Shown here piece by piece: positions 36,364-47,395 of a stretch of DNA of 64,000 nt. Origin of the DNA: Aldrovandia affinis. Its lineage: Eukaryota > Chordata > Actinopteri > Notacanthiformes > Halosauridae. The notes below the pieces were generated by a model. The model searched no databases. It saw nothing but the letters and a program-made list of their open reading frames with translations, and was not told where the DNA came from. Each line of letters begins with the position of its first letter. Positions within the stretch are counted from its first letter, which is position 1. The translations under genes and the position numbers were made by a program. The DNA lies in the NCBI GenBank assembly GCA_029706075.1, contig JAINUG010000014.1, positions 6,621,338 to 6,685,337 of the forward strand, in the 5' to 3' direction.

Positions 36364-36459
36364 TCTTTGAAGGTCCCGGAGTCCAGGTCCTCTGACATCA
36401 CGTCGTGAAGAGCTTCCACGCAGATGTTGATGATGCCACAGAATTTGTCCTGGATCACG
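36364..36459 (-). CDS. ipo11: ipo11 (importin-11), exon with duplicated acceptor
   Basis: A 96-bp exon: the Ser codon is completed (AG + C), then VIQDKFCGIINICVEALHDV and MSEDLDSGTFK, ending GA/GTGAGC. It matches human importin-11 (SVIQDKFCGIINI...VEGLHDVMTEDPETGTYKD, from memory), part of the C-terminal HEAT array that wraps cargo and RanGTP. The boundary given is the one that reproduces the conserved protein. Three more equally good acceptors lie upstream on the transcript at 36492, 36525 and 36558 because the junction is tandemly duplicated. All keep the frame and would add 11, 22 or 33 residues. Confidence 0.93.
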
Positions 36460-36575
36460 CTGCAGAACACACAGAATTCATCCTGCATCACGCTGCAGAA
36501 CACACAGAATTCATCCTGCATCACGCTGCAGAACACACAGAATTTACCCTGCATCACGCTGCAGAACACACAGAA
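36444..36575 (-). repeat. 33-bp tandem repeat of the ipo11 exon junction, 4 units
   Basis: The unit on the minus strand holds TTCTGTGTGTTCTGCAG plus the first bases of the exon, CGTGATGCAGGATGAA. The unit next to the exon body has the ancestral CGTGATCCAGGACAAA. The four AG/C junctions are spaced exactly 33 bp apart. There is no stop codon in the coding frame across the array, which reads SVMQDEFCVFC. Confidence 0.95.
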
Positions 36576-37087
36576 TTAATCCTTAACAAGCTATATACCT
36601 TCACTCACTTCCACAAAGAAAAACGGATTTGAGGCCGACACCAAAGAATGTGACAATTCTCTCGAACAACCGCTCCCGCGCTGAGGCCACTTTTCTTTAC
36701 GAGAGCTACCCGTGTCACCTCGGCAGGCTTGTCAGGGCAAACTAACATGGCTGCTCCTGAAAAGCCTTTCATATTCAGAAACGCCTGGCAGCACATGCCA
36801 AAGCCACATGGAATATGTTCAATTCTTCTTCTTATGCCCAAAAAAGAAGAAATGAGACTTCACCCCGAGTCTCCACGGCTGGGTTTCCTCGAAACCGGTC
36901 CTCGAACCAGTCCCGAATAATGCGCAGATAAAAAAAAAAAATGAACCTCCATTTATTTACAGCGTTTGATTATCCGTGCTCTCTCTTCCATGTACGTCAG
37001 CATGCTGGAATTCATACTTCGCTCCAACACACTTCACTTCATTGCAAAAAAAAAATATATATATATATATATATATTTATACATATA
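36576..37087. other. ipo11 intron; TA tract
   Basis: Low-copy DNA ending in an A-rich plus (TA)n tract at 37045-37085, directly beside the Tc1 element. Confidence 0.45.
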
Positions 37088-37540
37088 CAGTAGACTGTTT
37101 TTATTCATACCCTTGAAAAAGATGAACAAAAGAGATCATATAAAATAAACTATATAAGTAATGAGTATATTTTATGCTTAAAAAAAAAAAGAAATAATGC
37201 GTTGGCACAAAGCACAATCGAAAGGTTGTTACACAAATTGTAATTTTTCCCCCCAGAAAAATCAAGAATCACAAATATTCACACCACTGTTATCAGTACT
37301 TTGTGGTTCCTCCCTTAGCCATTATAACAGCAAGTAGTCGCCTTCTGTAGTGTCGGGCGAGGTTATGGAACTTCTTGGGAAGGATCCTCACCCATTCCTC
37401 CTAGAGGAATTGTTCTAGTTCCTTCAGATTCTTGGGTTGACTTTTGTGGACTGCTTTTTTGAGTTCAAATTACAAATGTTCAAATGGATTCAGGTCAGGA
37501 GACTGAGATGGCCACGCCAGGACATTGATTTTGTGCTCTG

Positions 37541-38613
37541 TCAACCATTTCTTAGTTTCTTTGGATGATGTTTGGGATCGTTGTCTTGTTGGAAGGTCCA
37601 TCTGCAGCTAAGGTGTCGCTTCCTGGCAGAGGGAACAAGGTTTTTGGACAAAATGTCTTGGTACATGCTGGAGTTCATTGTTCCATCTATTTTAATAAGG
37701 GCCCCAGGGCCTATGGATGCAAAACAACCCCAAAGCATTAAAGATCCACCACCATGTTTCACCGTAGGCATGAGGTGCTTTTCAACATTACTTGCATTCT
37801 TTAGACGCCAAACATAACGCTGATGTGAATGTCCAAAAAGCTTGATTTGGTCACAAGACACGGTTCCAATTGTAGTTCAAATGTAGTTTGACAAATTCAA
37901 GATGCCTTTTTTGGTGAATTATCTTCAAAAGAGGCTTCCTTCTTGCAAGTCTGCCATAAGGCCATTGTGATGTAGGCATCGTTGAATGGTAGCTTTGAAC
38001 ACCATGTAACCCCAAGATGCCAGGTTGTTTTGAACTGTGCCCCTTGGACTTCTTTTCGCCTCTCAAACCATCCCTCTCACTACATGTGGGGGCAAGATAG
38101 ACCTGCGTCCTCTAAGTGGCCTTAAACTTCCTAATAATTGACAAGTGGAAAGCAGTATCTTGTATCTTTTTAGTGTTTTGATCTCCTGTTCTGTAGAGCA
38201 GCGGTCCCCAACCTTTTTGCACCACGGACCAGTTTCATGCAAGACAATTTTTCCACGGACCGGGAAAAACACAATAAAGTGCATATTATATCATTTAATT
38301 ATTAATTGAATTATTACATTTATAATGTAAATGTGACTCAACTCAACTCAACTTCTTTTAAATGCAGATTTCTTTTTTTTTGGCAGTCTTGGAGTCTTCT
38401 GCTGTCTCATCATTGGGTCTTTCCCCCTTTTCAAAGAAGCTCTCCAGCAATGTTTGTTTTTTACTCATTTTTGCTAGGGTTAGCTTGTGGGCTTAATTTA
38501 TTGGTGCATGGAAAAAAACTGCGACTGAGACAAGTGCGGAAAAGAGGCACAGATGGAAGTGGTCATTTTTCAAAATAAAACACCCTTTCAGGGAGTTATT
38601 TGCCTTTCACCAT
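37541..38613 (-). pseudogene. Tc1 transposase, broken
   Basis: The start MVKGK with a stop directly after it lies at about 38613. After the inserted fragment the frame resumes with many stops (...GRRSILPPHVVRGMV...). The longest open part, 37541-37861, reads SCDQIKLFGHSHQRYVWRLK (W/SD...D region), GGGSLMLWGCFASIGPGALI and [17 protein letters not shown] (second Asp). The C-terminal SPDLNPIEHLW-type block with the third acidic residue is not recognisable. The host range of this family is broad in fish. Confidence 0.85.
38199..38585. mobile_element. hAT-like fragment nested in the Tc1 element
   Basis: It starts CAGCGGTCCCCAACCTTTTT, followed by ACCACGGACC and ACAATTTTTCCACGGACCGG, a terminus widespread in vertebrate hAT elements. 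The minus strand encodes LESFFEKGKD, a common hAT transposase N-terminal motif. The far terminus is missing, so the right boundary is approximate. Confidence 0.6.
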
Positions 38614-38856
38614 GATGATGGCTGACCACAGCATAACAAACGTGTGTTCCCTCCTTTTTATACCCTAGGGAAACAGGATACCATTATAGGTATACAGAAT
38701 ACCATAAACTTCAAATAAGTTGCATATTTATGACGATTTGTTTTTGTTGGATTACATTTAAAAGAATAATTGTGATATAACTCATTTTATATGATCTCTT
38801 TTGTTCATCTTTATCAAGGGTATGAATAAAAACGGAGCCTACTGTGTGCGTGTGTG

Positions 38857-39374
<518 letters not shown>

Positions 39375-39500
39375 AAGAAGCAGTGGCTTACACAACGTGT
39401 TTCGGAGGAGAGCGCGTGCTTGTCTACGCTCTCCTGAATTGACAGCGGAGGTTGCAGAGAGCACGACTTCCAAAATTGGAGAGAAAAGGGGAAAAAGCAT
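39375..39500 (+). mobile_element. SINE-like 3' part, related to families B/C
   Basis: AAGCAGTGGCTTACACAACG, GTTTCGGAGGAGAGCG and a tail CAAAATTGGAGAGAAAAGGG with the same AATTGG...AGAAAAGGGG pattern as families B and C. The head is absent. Confidence 0.5.
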
Positions 39501-39522
39501 AAAAGAAAAGGCAGTGTGTAGC

Positions 39523-40124
39523 AGAGTGACTCAGTTAGTAAATGAGCAGAGTGACTCAGTTAGTAAATGAGCAGAGTGACTCAGTCAGTAAATGAGCAGA
39601 GTGACTCAGTCAGTATAAAGAAGAGTGACTCAGTTAGTAATGGAGAAGAGTGACTCAGTCAGTAAATGAGCAGAGTGACTCAGTCAGTAAATGAGCAGAG
39701 TGACTCAGTCAGTAAAAATAGTGACTCAGTTAGTAATGGAGAAGAGTGACTCAGTCAGTAAATGAGCAGAGTGACTCAGTCAGTAAATGAGCAGAGTGAC
39801 TCAGTCAGTAAAGGAGCAGTGTGAAGCAGTCGGTATAAAGAAGAGTGACTCAGTCAGTATAAAGAGTGACTCAGTCAGTAAAAAGAGTGACTCAGTCAGT
39901 AAATGAGAAGAGTGACTCAGTCAGTAAAGGGAGCAGAGTGACTCAATCAGTAAAGGGGCAGAGTGACTCAGTCAGTAAAGGGGCAGAGTGACTCAGTCAG
40001 TAAAGGGGCAGAGTGACTCAGTCAGTAAAGGGGCAGAGTGACTCAGTCAGTAAAGAAGAGTGACTCAGTCAGTAATGGAGCAGAGTGACTCAGTCAGTAA
40101 TGGAGCAGAGTGACTCAGTCAGTA
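39523..40124. repeat. About 25-bp minisatellite with AP-1 motifs
   Basis: Unit GAGTGACTCAGTCAGTAAAT plus GAGCA with length variants from about 17 to 26 bp (AAATGAGCA, AAAGGGGCA, ATAAAGAA, AATGGAGAA spacers). The core TGACTCA occurs 24 times by my count, plus one degenerate copy (TGAAGCAG). Spacers vary while the core is conserved. Confidence 0.95.
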
Positions 40125-40858
40125 GAGTGCCAACTCAAGTGTTTTGGAAAATCCTTGTGGAAAAGGAAAAGAGGAAAAAATTATCAAAGTAAAACTAAAT
40201 AAATAAAACATTAAAAAAATCTTTTGATGTTCTTGCATTATCATGTGGATGGTGAAACTCGCTGGGTTTTTAATTCGTTCCAATAAGCGTTACTTATTTT
40301 AAAAGCTCCCAAACTACCACGAGGCTGAGTGGATATGGGGAAGTAATGTAATAAGACTCGACTGTTTGCCGAGACCCTCCCATCGTATTCTTCTTCCTTA
40401 AGTGGATATCGCACATGTGAGCTCTCTTTGAGGATCATCCTTACCCTGCAAAGAGACGATAAAACAAATCTAACCCAATCCCCCCGGTCAAAAGCAGGGG
40501 CTCAACACACTTCCTTTACGTCAAATGACATTCTCAGTTTTGAAAGGTGGGGGACACAAAAAATAAATGCATTGAATCCCTGATTTACATGTTATCGCTG
40601 CTGACAGTTTGCCCAGAGAAGAAAAGTGGAGGAAAACGCAACGCTTCAATCACAGCAGATAACATTTCAGGTTTTTCAGAAAAAAATAGAATAAATAAAT
40701 AAAAAAACAGTTTCAGAACAACTCCAACAATTTGTCACACAAATGCAATTTTTATTTATATGACAAAAGGGAGAGCATCAGCCGTGGAGCAGAAAAGATT
40801 GATGGTCGCTTCGTTTAATCGATACTGATATAGAGAAGTGTTCTTTGTGTGTCTGTCG
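40125..40858. other. ipo11 intron, unrecognised
   Basis: AT-rich, low-copy DNA, no exon seen. Confidence 0.4.
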
Positions 40859-41265
40859 GGTAGAGTCGGCTTTAAAAATGCCTGTTTTTCTATGGTCGGC
40901 ATCTAGCAATGTCAGGCACGTTCAGTTAAAGAGAACGTTGGCTGTTCTATATAAAATCCTACATACTCATGTGAACTCTTACATTTTTGCAACAATGCAT
41001 GTCATTCACTGAGGTCCTAATCTACTGGCGGACAGCCTCTTCTGAATATTCCCTATGTGAATATTCTTCTCTAATGTGAAGAAGTCTTTGTGGATAAGAG
41101 TGCTACAGTGCCAGGTCCTCACTGCTGAAACTCACTCTTCTGAATATTCCTATGTGAATATTCTTCTCTAATGTGAAGAAGTCTTTGTGGATAAGAGTGC
41201 TACAGTGCCAGGTCCTCACTGCTGAAACTCAACCTCTGTGGGTCGGCTTTTAAAATGCCTGTTTT
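40859..41265. repeat. Local tandem duplications
   Basis: A 95-bp segment (TCTTCTGAATATTCCCTATG ... GCTGAAACTCA) is present twice in a row at about 41038-41134 and 41136-41231. In addition GTCGGCTTTAAAAATGCCTG at 40866 recurs at 41242, where it is interrupted by a SINE and continues (TGTGGTCGGCAT) at about 41666. Confidence 0.9.
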
Positions 41266-41648
41266 GGGGCCCCGGGTAGCGTAGCGGTGTAACGCACTCT
41301 GCCGGGAGCGCAAGCTGCCTACTGTATACGCGGTTTGAAACCCGACTGCGTCAGTCCGACTCTGGCTGGGAGCCCGAATGGGGACGGCTTTTGGTTGTCT
41401 GCTCCCAGGGGGGGGGGAGGGAAAGTTGGCACGAGCTCGCTGAGGAGCAATAGGGTGTTCCTAAAGACCAGGTAGGCGAAGTTCCGTCTCGGAGGAGGCG
41501 CCGGCCTTGGGATATTAGCTTGACCCGGAGGACGAGCGGCGGGCTCGTGAGGGGAGGGCGAATCCAAATAGATAGAGGGTTGAATTGGCTACTAAATTGA
41601 AAGGAAACCAGGGAAACTTGAAACAAAATAAAAAATATTTTTTAAATA
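41266..41648 (+). mobile_element. tRNA-derived SINE, family B, complete with target duplication
   Basis: Head GGTAGCGTAGCGGTGTAACG, B-box region GCGGTTTGAAACCCGACTGC, G-rich centre, ATATTAGCTTGACCCGGAGG segment, tail GTTGAATTGGCTACTAAATT then an A-rich end. AAAATGCCTGTTTT is repeated exactly at 41252-41265 and 41649-41662. The best-defined family B insertion in the window. Confidence 0.93.
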
Positions 41649-41775
41649 AAAATGCCTGTTTTTTTTGTGGTCGGCATGTAGAGCTAAGTCAGAGGTGAAC
41701 AGCGAGATGGGGGGAGCAGGGCTCAGTAGTAGTTACCTGTACACCAGGTGAGCAGGCGTGGGTGCGGTTACTCAC

Positions 41776-41897
41776 CTGTTGTCCGAGGGGAGCAGAGAGA
41801 GCAGAGCCAGGGACGACAGCTTCCTCCTCTCGGGCTGCGTGATGTTGTCCATGCGATCCACCCACATCTCGATCAGGCTTCCCAGCGTCTGGTCAGC
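41776..41897 (-). CDS. ipo11: ipo11 (importin-11), internal exon
   Basis: A 122-bp exon starting in phase 0 after ACAG: ADQTLGSLIEMWVDRMDNIT then QPERRKLSSLALLSLLPSDN, ending in AG/GTGAGT, so the next codon is split. WVDRMDNITQPERRKL.ALALLSLLPSDN is the most conserved block of the importin-11 C-terminus and identifies the gene. It forms one HEAT repeat of the arch that binds cargo (for example the ubiquitin-conjugating enzyme UBE2E3 and RPL12, from the literature on the human protein). A 21-bp repeat begins right at the upstream acceptor. Confidence 0.97.
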
Positions 41898-42015
41898 CTG
41901 TCACGGTCAAACCGCAACAACCCACGGTCAAATCACAACAATCCACGGTCAAACCATAAACCCACGGTCAAATCACAACAATCCACGGTCAAACCATAAC
42001 AATCAATGGTCAGAG
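41898..42015. repeat. 21-bp minisatellite at an ipo11 acceptor, about 6 units
   Basis: Unit CACGGTCAAATCACAACAAT plus C, with AAACCGCAA and AAACCATAA variants and one shortened unit. On the transcript it is GATTGTTGTGATTTGACCGT-like and directly adjoins the 41897 acceptor, so it makes up the expected branch-point and pyrimidine-tract region. Confidence 0.9.
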
Positions 42016-42424
42016 CAACAGCACGAGCTACACCTCTCTCTCTAGACGCTAGAGCAGGGCTGGCTAACTCTAGTGCCATTTTTCTATTTTCACATTAAAA
42101 CCAGGAAGTGTTTCAGAGCGCAGAAGCCTGGTGAGGGTGTAATCAGCCAATTGAATTGAAAGTGCAGCGTAACGACAGCAAGCGGGCGACCGTGTGGCCA
42201 TCGCTGCTCTGTGCTGCGGAGGCCCAGCGACGCTCTCCCTGGGGAACAGACCATGTTGATATTTTACACATTACCTTTTTACCAGACCTGCAGATCAAGC
42301 AGAAAAACATTCAGGATATCGAACCGAAAACCTAGCGGTAAATAGCTCGAAGGCCTCTGGGATTTTCTGAGAACACGAGACCTTTGAGTGAGATTGAGCG
42401 ATTCTACTGATCTGCAGAGATTTA
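42016..42424. other. ipo11 intron, unrecognised
   Basis: CAGGGCTGGCTAACTCTAGT at 42055 resembles a hAT terminus but has no partner. Otherwise nothing seen. Confidence 0.35.
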
Positions 42425-42454
42425 CGGATTTAAAAAACACGCATTATATCGCTC

Positions 42455-43261
<807 letters not shown>

Positions 43262-43393
43262 TGTGGCGCAGTTGGTGGCAGTGCGGTGCAGCTTTGTGTA
43301 GCGGTTACAGAGCTGGGCTTGCAGGTTCAAACCCCAAACCTGACCTGCTTCAGTAAAATATCCAGCTGTATAAATGGACAGAATGTAAAATTG
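43262..43393 (+). mobile_element. tRNA-derived SINE, family A2, decayed
   Basis: GTGTAGCGGTTACAGAGCTG, GCAGGTTCAAACCCC (B box), TGCTTCAGTAAAATATCCAG and TGTATAAATGGACAGAATGT. The terminal stem-loop is lost. Confidence 0.7.
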
Positions 43394-43629
43394 GAAGCCA
43401 AAACATGAGCAAATAATTCACAATAAAATAAATAATAAATCAAAGTAATTGCTACATTAGGAAAGTAGGGTCCACTCACACGGGGAATAAGTGAAGGTTC
43501 AAGGTGAAGACAAAGCAAACGACGGGGAGAAGTAAAACCTGCACACTGCTGCCGTTTCTCCCGAATGTGCCGTTTTATTGCGCGGTCACAAGGATGCTCC
43601 GGCTGCAAAACGTCTTACGTCACGTTCAG

Positions 43630-43702
43630 GGGCCAGACAGGCAGACAGGGGTCAAAGGGCCCCAGACAGGGCCCAGACAGGCAGACAGGGGTCAAGGCCC
43701 CC
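43630..43702. repeat. Short tandem duplication beside an exon
   Basis: GCCAGACAGGCAGACAGGGG and TCAAAGGG-type segments are repeated about twice, ending 20 bp from the 43721 exon donor. Confidence 0.75.
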
Positions 43703-43720
43703 CCGCCCCCGCCCTCTTAC

Positions 43721-43834
43721 CTCTTGGTGTAAGTCTGCGGCCATTTGGCTGAGCAGGGAGAAGAAGAAGCTGGAGTTCTGCAGAAGCACTCTTCCCATCA
43801 CGCCCAGGTATGTGGACATCACCACCGGATACCT
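43721..43834 (-). CDS. ipo11: ipo11 (importin-11), internal exon
   Basis: A 114-bp exon in phase 0 at both ends: RYPVVMSTYLGVMGRVLLQN then SSFFFSLLSQMAADLHQE, donor GAG/GTAAGA, acceptor TTGTAG. It matches human ERYPVVMSTYLxVMGRVLLQNTSFFSSLLNEMA (from memory). The second half, MAADLHQE, is more diverged, as expected for a loop between HEAT helices. Confidence 0.97.
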
Positions 43835-43907
43835 CTACAAGGACATGTTACACACAGAGGGGGTTAACAAATAATAACAATAATAATAATAATAATAGAA
43901 TAGAATG

Positions 43908-44062
43908 TTTTCTTTTTCTGCTGTTTTCTCCCGTTTTTTTGTATCCAATTATACGCTCCTTTTTCACGTCGATTATCCCATTCCCTTATACAGTATATCT
44001 TACGAGTTCGCTGCCGTAGTCCTGAACCTGGCAGTGACATGCGGCTGGCAGTGACATGCCTG
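43908..44062 (-). mobile_element. tRNA-derived SINE, family C, 3' part
   Basis: Minus strand: CACTGCCAGGTTCAGGACTA, CGGCAGCGAACTCGTAAGAT, TATAATTGGATACAAAAAAA tail. Head and centre missing. An AAT tract (43868-43898) borders it. Confidence 0.7.
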
Positions 44063-44245
44063 TATGTTTTTTGAAATGATTGCTCTGAAAGCCCTTGACC
44101 AGGTTTAAAGTGATGATCTGTGAACACGTCTGATTTTGTGGAGTGCAGACTGACGCACAATCCAGTGAAGCTCTTGTGAGGACGTTATAAAAGGAACACA
44201 AGGAAACAGAGAGCTGTCAAAGCAAAGATGACAAAAGGAACAGGT

Positions 44246-44466
44246 AATAGACTGACGCAGAGCAGATCTTTTAAGACGCAGAGCAGATCTTATAAGACGC
44301 AGAGCAGATCTTATAAGGCGCAGAGCAGATCTTATAAGGCGCAGAGCAGATCTTATAAGACGCAGAGCAGATCTTATAAGGCGCAGAGCAGATCTTATAA
44401 GACGCAGAGCATATCTTATAAGGTGCAGAGCAGATCTTATAAGACGCAGAGCAGATCTTATGATGC
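44246..44466. repeat. 21-bp minisatellite, about 10 units
   Basis: Unit ACGCAGAGCAGATCTTATAA plus G, with GCG and GTG variants. It reads SRSYKTQ on the plus strand. No gene context. Confidence 0.92.
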
Positions 44467-44610
44467 AGAACAGCACAAGAGGAGACACAGCAGAAATGAA
44501 CAAATGCAAATAAGACAAATGGCAACCGCGAGATAAGCCGTTGCAGTTCCAAGCCTGGCTCTGTCTAAACAGTAAACACCCGGTTATGCAGCTGGCCTCC
44601 ACAAACGTAC

Positions 44611-44706
44611 CTCTCCATCAACGATCCCCCGCAACACTGCAGGTAAGAGGGGCTGAAACATGTGGGAACCCTGAACCGGGCTCAACTTTATCACAATCTC
44701 AACAAC
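44611..44706 (-). CDS. ipo11: ipo11 (importin-11), internal exon
   Basis: A 96-bp exon, phase 0 at both ends: VVEIVIKLSPVQGSHMFQPL then LPAVLRGIVDGE, acceptor CTCCAG, donor GAG/GTACGT. Human counterpart (memory): VVENALKVNPILGPQMFQPILPYVFKGIIEGE. The exon corresponds to one HEAT repeat. On the transcript its acceptor is preceded by about 145 nt of almost pure pyrimidine. Confidence 0.96.
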
Positions 44707-44707
44707 C

Positions 44708-44855
44708 TGGAGAGAGGAGGGGAGACAGGAGGGGAGAGAGGAGGGGAGGGGAGAAGAGGGGAGGAGACAGGTGTGGACGGGAGGGGAGGAGAGGAGGGGA
44801 AAAGGGGAAGGGAGGAGAGAAGAGAAGAGACAGAAGAGGAGAGAAGCAACTAATT
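44708..44855. repeat. GGGGAGA-type purine tract
   Basis: GAGGGGAGACAGGAGGGGAG-type units. On the ipo11 transcript this is a CT/CCCCT tract running into the 44706 acceptor. Confidence 0.92.
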
Positions 44856-45197
44856 CAGTAACTGTGGCTGGAAGGAAACCCAGCATACACTGCAGCATTC
44901 AGAAATATTCAGACTCTGGAGTAAGACTGTAAGATATCTATAACACAAAGTTAAAATGTTGTCCAATAGTGCCCTGAAGACATGGCAAAAGGTAAAACCC
45001 CACAATTCCACATTAGGCACAGATTACACATAGCAACACATTCACCAACGCACGCACGCACGCTAACAGAGGCAGATAACACATAAATATGCATAAACAC
45101 ATACACAAATACACACACGTGCACACAGACATCCAATATATGAATAAAATCTATGTAAATACAACCACTTGTTGCAATGCATGTTATTAGTTACACA

Positions 45198-45645
45198 GGC
45201 GTTCCCAGTGTGTTTGTATTAAACAGCGTTCCCAGTGTGAGTGTGTATTAAACAGCGTTCCCAGTGTGAGTGTGTATTAAACAGCGTTCCCAGTGCGAGT
45301 GTGTATTAAACAGCATTCCCAGTGCGAGTGTGTATTAAACAGCATTTCTGGTGTGTTTGTATTAAACAGCGTTCCCAGTGTGAGTGTGTATTAAACAGCG
45401 TTCCCAGTGTGAGTGTGTATTAAACAGCGTTCCCAGTGTGAGTGTGTATTAAACAGCGTTCCCAGTGCGAGTGTGTATTAAACAGCATTTTTGGTGTGTT
45501 TGTATTAAACAGCGTTCCCAGTGTGTTTGTATTAAACAGCGTTCCCAGTGTGAGTGCGTATTAAACAGCATTCCCAGTGCGAGTGTGTATTAAACAGCGT
45601 TCCCAGTGCGTTTGTATTAAACAGCGTTCCCAGTGTGTTTGTTTT
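45198..45645. repeat. 29-bp minisatellite, about 16 units
   Basis: Unit GCGTTCCCAGTGTGAGTGTG plus TATTAAACA. A 25-bp variant (GTGTTTGTATTAAACA) and GCATTTCTGGTG or GCATTTTTGGTG variants recur in a patterned way, suggesting a higher-order unit. Confidence 0.93.
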
Positions 45646-46085
45646 GAATAGAGGTGGACTGCACAGGGGTGGTAGCTCTTCCTGCGCAGGGTCTGGGCCC
45701 ACAGAGACACAAACAGCCCCTGCATCCATACGCAGTGCCCAATGCAACTTTAAACATTTATAAGTCATCCCCACAAGCATGAGCTGAATATTAAAATGGC
45801 TATTGAATCACTGGGGGGGTATAGTACATCTCCTACGTACTGCCTGACAAGAGGAGCTCATATGCAAGGAGAAGAAGAAAACTTTACCAGTACGTGTGCG
45901 GAGAAGAAAGTGGAGTTTAAAATCAAAGCTTTCATTCTGAAATGGCGTGAGCTGCAGGACAATGAGTGGAGTGAGGTGGGGGGGTCCCTGGGGTTTAAGC
46001 TACCAGACTGTGGGCGTCTGGGCACAAGCGGCTAATTAATCCTCTTGGTGATCAGCAAGTGGGGACTGTGAAATGAAGAAGAGAG

Positions 46086-46128
<43 letters not shown>

Positions 46129-46584
46129 GAGAGAAAGAGAGAAAGAGGTAGAGCGAGAAAGGTAGAGAGAGAGAAAGGTAGAGAAAGAGAGAGAGAGAGA
46201 CTTAAAAAGACTTGGTTCATTACAGTGTTCCAGACGATCAGAGATGAGGGGTCGCGACCTTCATCATATATTTCTTACCTTGTGAAGCCCCCCCCCACCC
46301 CTCTTAAAGATTGCCTTAAGGATCAGTGAGGAATAAAAAAAATGAGAATGAAATGAGAAGAAAAAAAAAAGGAAAAAAAGTAATCTGCTACATTAAGAGT
46401 TGGAGTTGCGGGTGGCGAAATGTCGATCGCGATTGTGAAAACGCTGTGCAGCACGGTCACATCTGGATGCTTATTTTTTTGGCTGCTACCAGCCATCAAA
46501 CATTAAAGCACCATGCACTTAATTGCAGAGACAGAATGACTCGAAGTCGCTGCCAACAGGTACGGCACCTCCGCACGGAAAAGA
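45646..46584. other. ipo11 intron; GA microsatellite
   Basis: A (GA)n tract with GGTAGAGAGAAAG interruptions lies at 46087-46200. Nothing else recognised. Confidence 0.5.
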
Positions 46585-46589
46585 AACGG

Positions 46590-46735
46590 CAGCGTGGCAC
46601 GGTGGACAGACCACTGGGACGGACGGTTGCAGCTTCCAATCCGCTGGAGGGGGGTATTGGCGTTGCACAATTGAGCAAGGTACTTAACCAGAATGGTTTA
46701 TGCAAAATACCCAGCTATTATAATTAGTGTTCATG
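46590..46735 (+). mobile_element. tRNA-derived SINE, family A2, decayed
   Basis: GTGGCACGGTGGACAGACCA, GCAGCTTCCAATCCGC (weak B box), TTGAGCAAGGTACTTAACCA and ATACCCAGCTATTATAATTA. Tail lost. Confidence 0.6.
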
Positions 46736-46754
46736 ATAATGTTTGCAAGGACTT

Positions 46755-47028
46755 AGTCTGTGGTCATTGTAGTTATTTCTGCGGCCATAGCCCTGTGACC
46801 GGTAGTGACAGAGGCGAAGTATCGTCTCCCCCGAGAGCCAAGCTGTCGACCGTAACTCCGGTACACCAGAGCCACTCCTACATGCAGCGACCCATGTCGG
46901 CTTCCCTCCCCCCTCCCTGGGGCGGACAGCCAATTCCCACCCCCTAGTGGCACTCCCAGCCAAAGCCGACTCTGGCGTGGCTGGTGGAACCGAACCCCGG
47001 TCGCAGTGGCCAGCGTCGAACGTTGTAA
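46755..47028 (-). mobile_element. tRNA-derived SINE, family C, head truncated
   Basis: Minus strand: CGTTCGACGCTGGCCACTGC, GGGGTTCGGTTCC, CACTAGGGGGTGGGAATTGG, CCCAGGGAGGGGGGAGGGAA, CACTACCGGTCACAGGGCTA. The extreme 5' end is replaced by the next repeat. Confidence 0.8.
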
Positions 47029-47395
47029 CAGCTTTACTTAACCAGGTAAAAGTGATTGAGAACAATTTCTCATTTACAAAACTGACCTGGCCAAGAAGGC
47101 AAAGTAGTGCAACAATACACACATTACACAAAACATAAAGAAGGTGCTTAAAAACAGGGTGCAGACAGTGCAATGTCATAGGTTAAAATAACAAAAACAC
47201 AAAAAGGCTATATACATAGAACACAGGAATCATAAGGGGATAGGGAGCTAACAGGTGCATTTATCAGTGAATGTGTTCTGTAGAAGTTTTCGAAAGGCGT
47301 ATATGGACGTGTTGAGGTTGGGAAGTTTGAGAGTGGATTGTACGGAATTTGTCATAGGCGGCAGAGAAAATAAAGGATTTATGACCAAAATATGT
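47029..47395. mobile_element. Interspersed repeat of uncertain class
   Basis: It starts AGCTTTACTTAACCAGGTAA, then TTGAGAACAATTTCTCATTT and GACCTGGCCAAGAAGGCAAA. I remember similar sequence as a common fish interspersed repeat but cannot assign a class or true ends. Confidence 0.45.

Larger units (their letters stand above)
37088..38844 (-). mobile_element. Tc1/mariner transposon with a hAT fragment inside
   Basis: Inverted termini: CAGTAGACTGTTTTTATTCA (left) and CAGTAGGCTCCGTTTTTATT (right, reversed), followed on both by ACCCTTGA(A/T)AAAGATGAAC and AAAAGAGATCATATAAAAT, about 80 bp in all. It lies between a (TA)n tract and a (TA)n(CA)n tract. The transposase is on the minus strand and broken. 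A hAT-like fragment is inserted at 38199. Confidence 0.9.

Noticed and set aside
44541-44861. Plus-strand frame opposite an ipo11 exon
   Set aside because: It overlaps the 44611-44706 exon antisense and then a GGGGA tract; it is a shadow frame.
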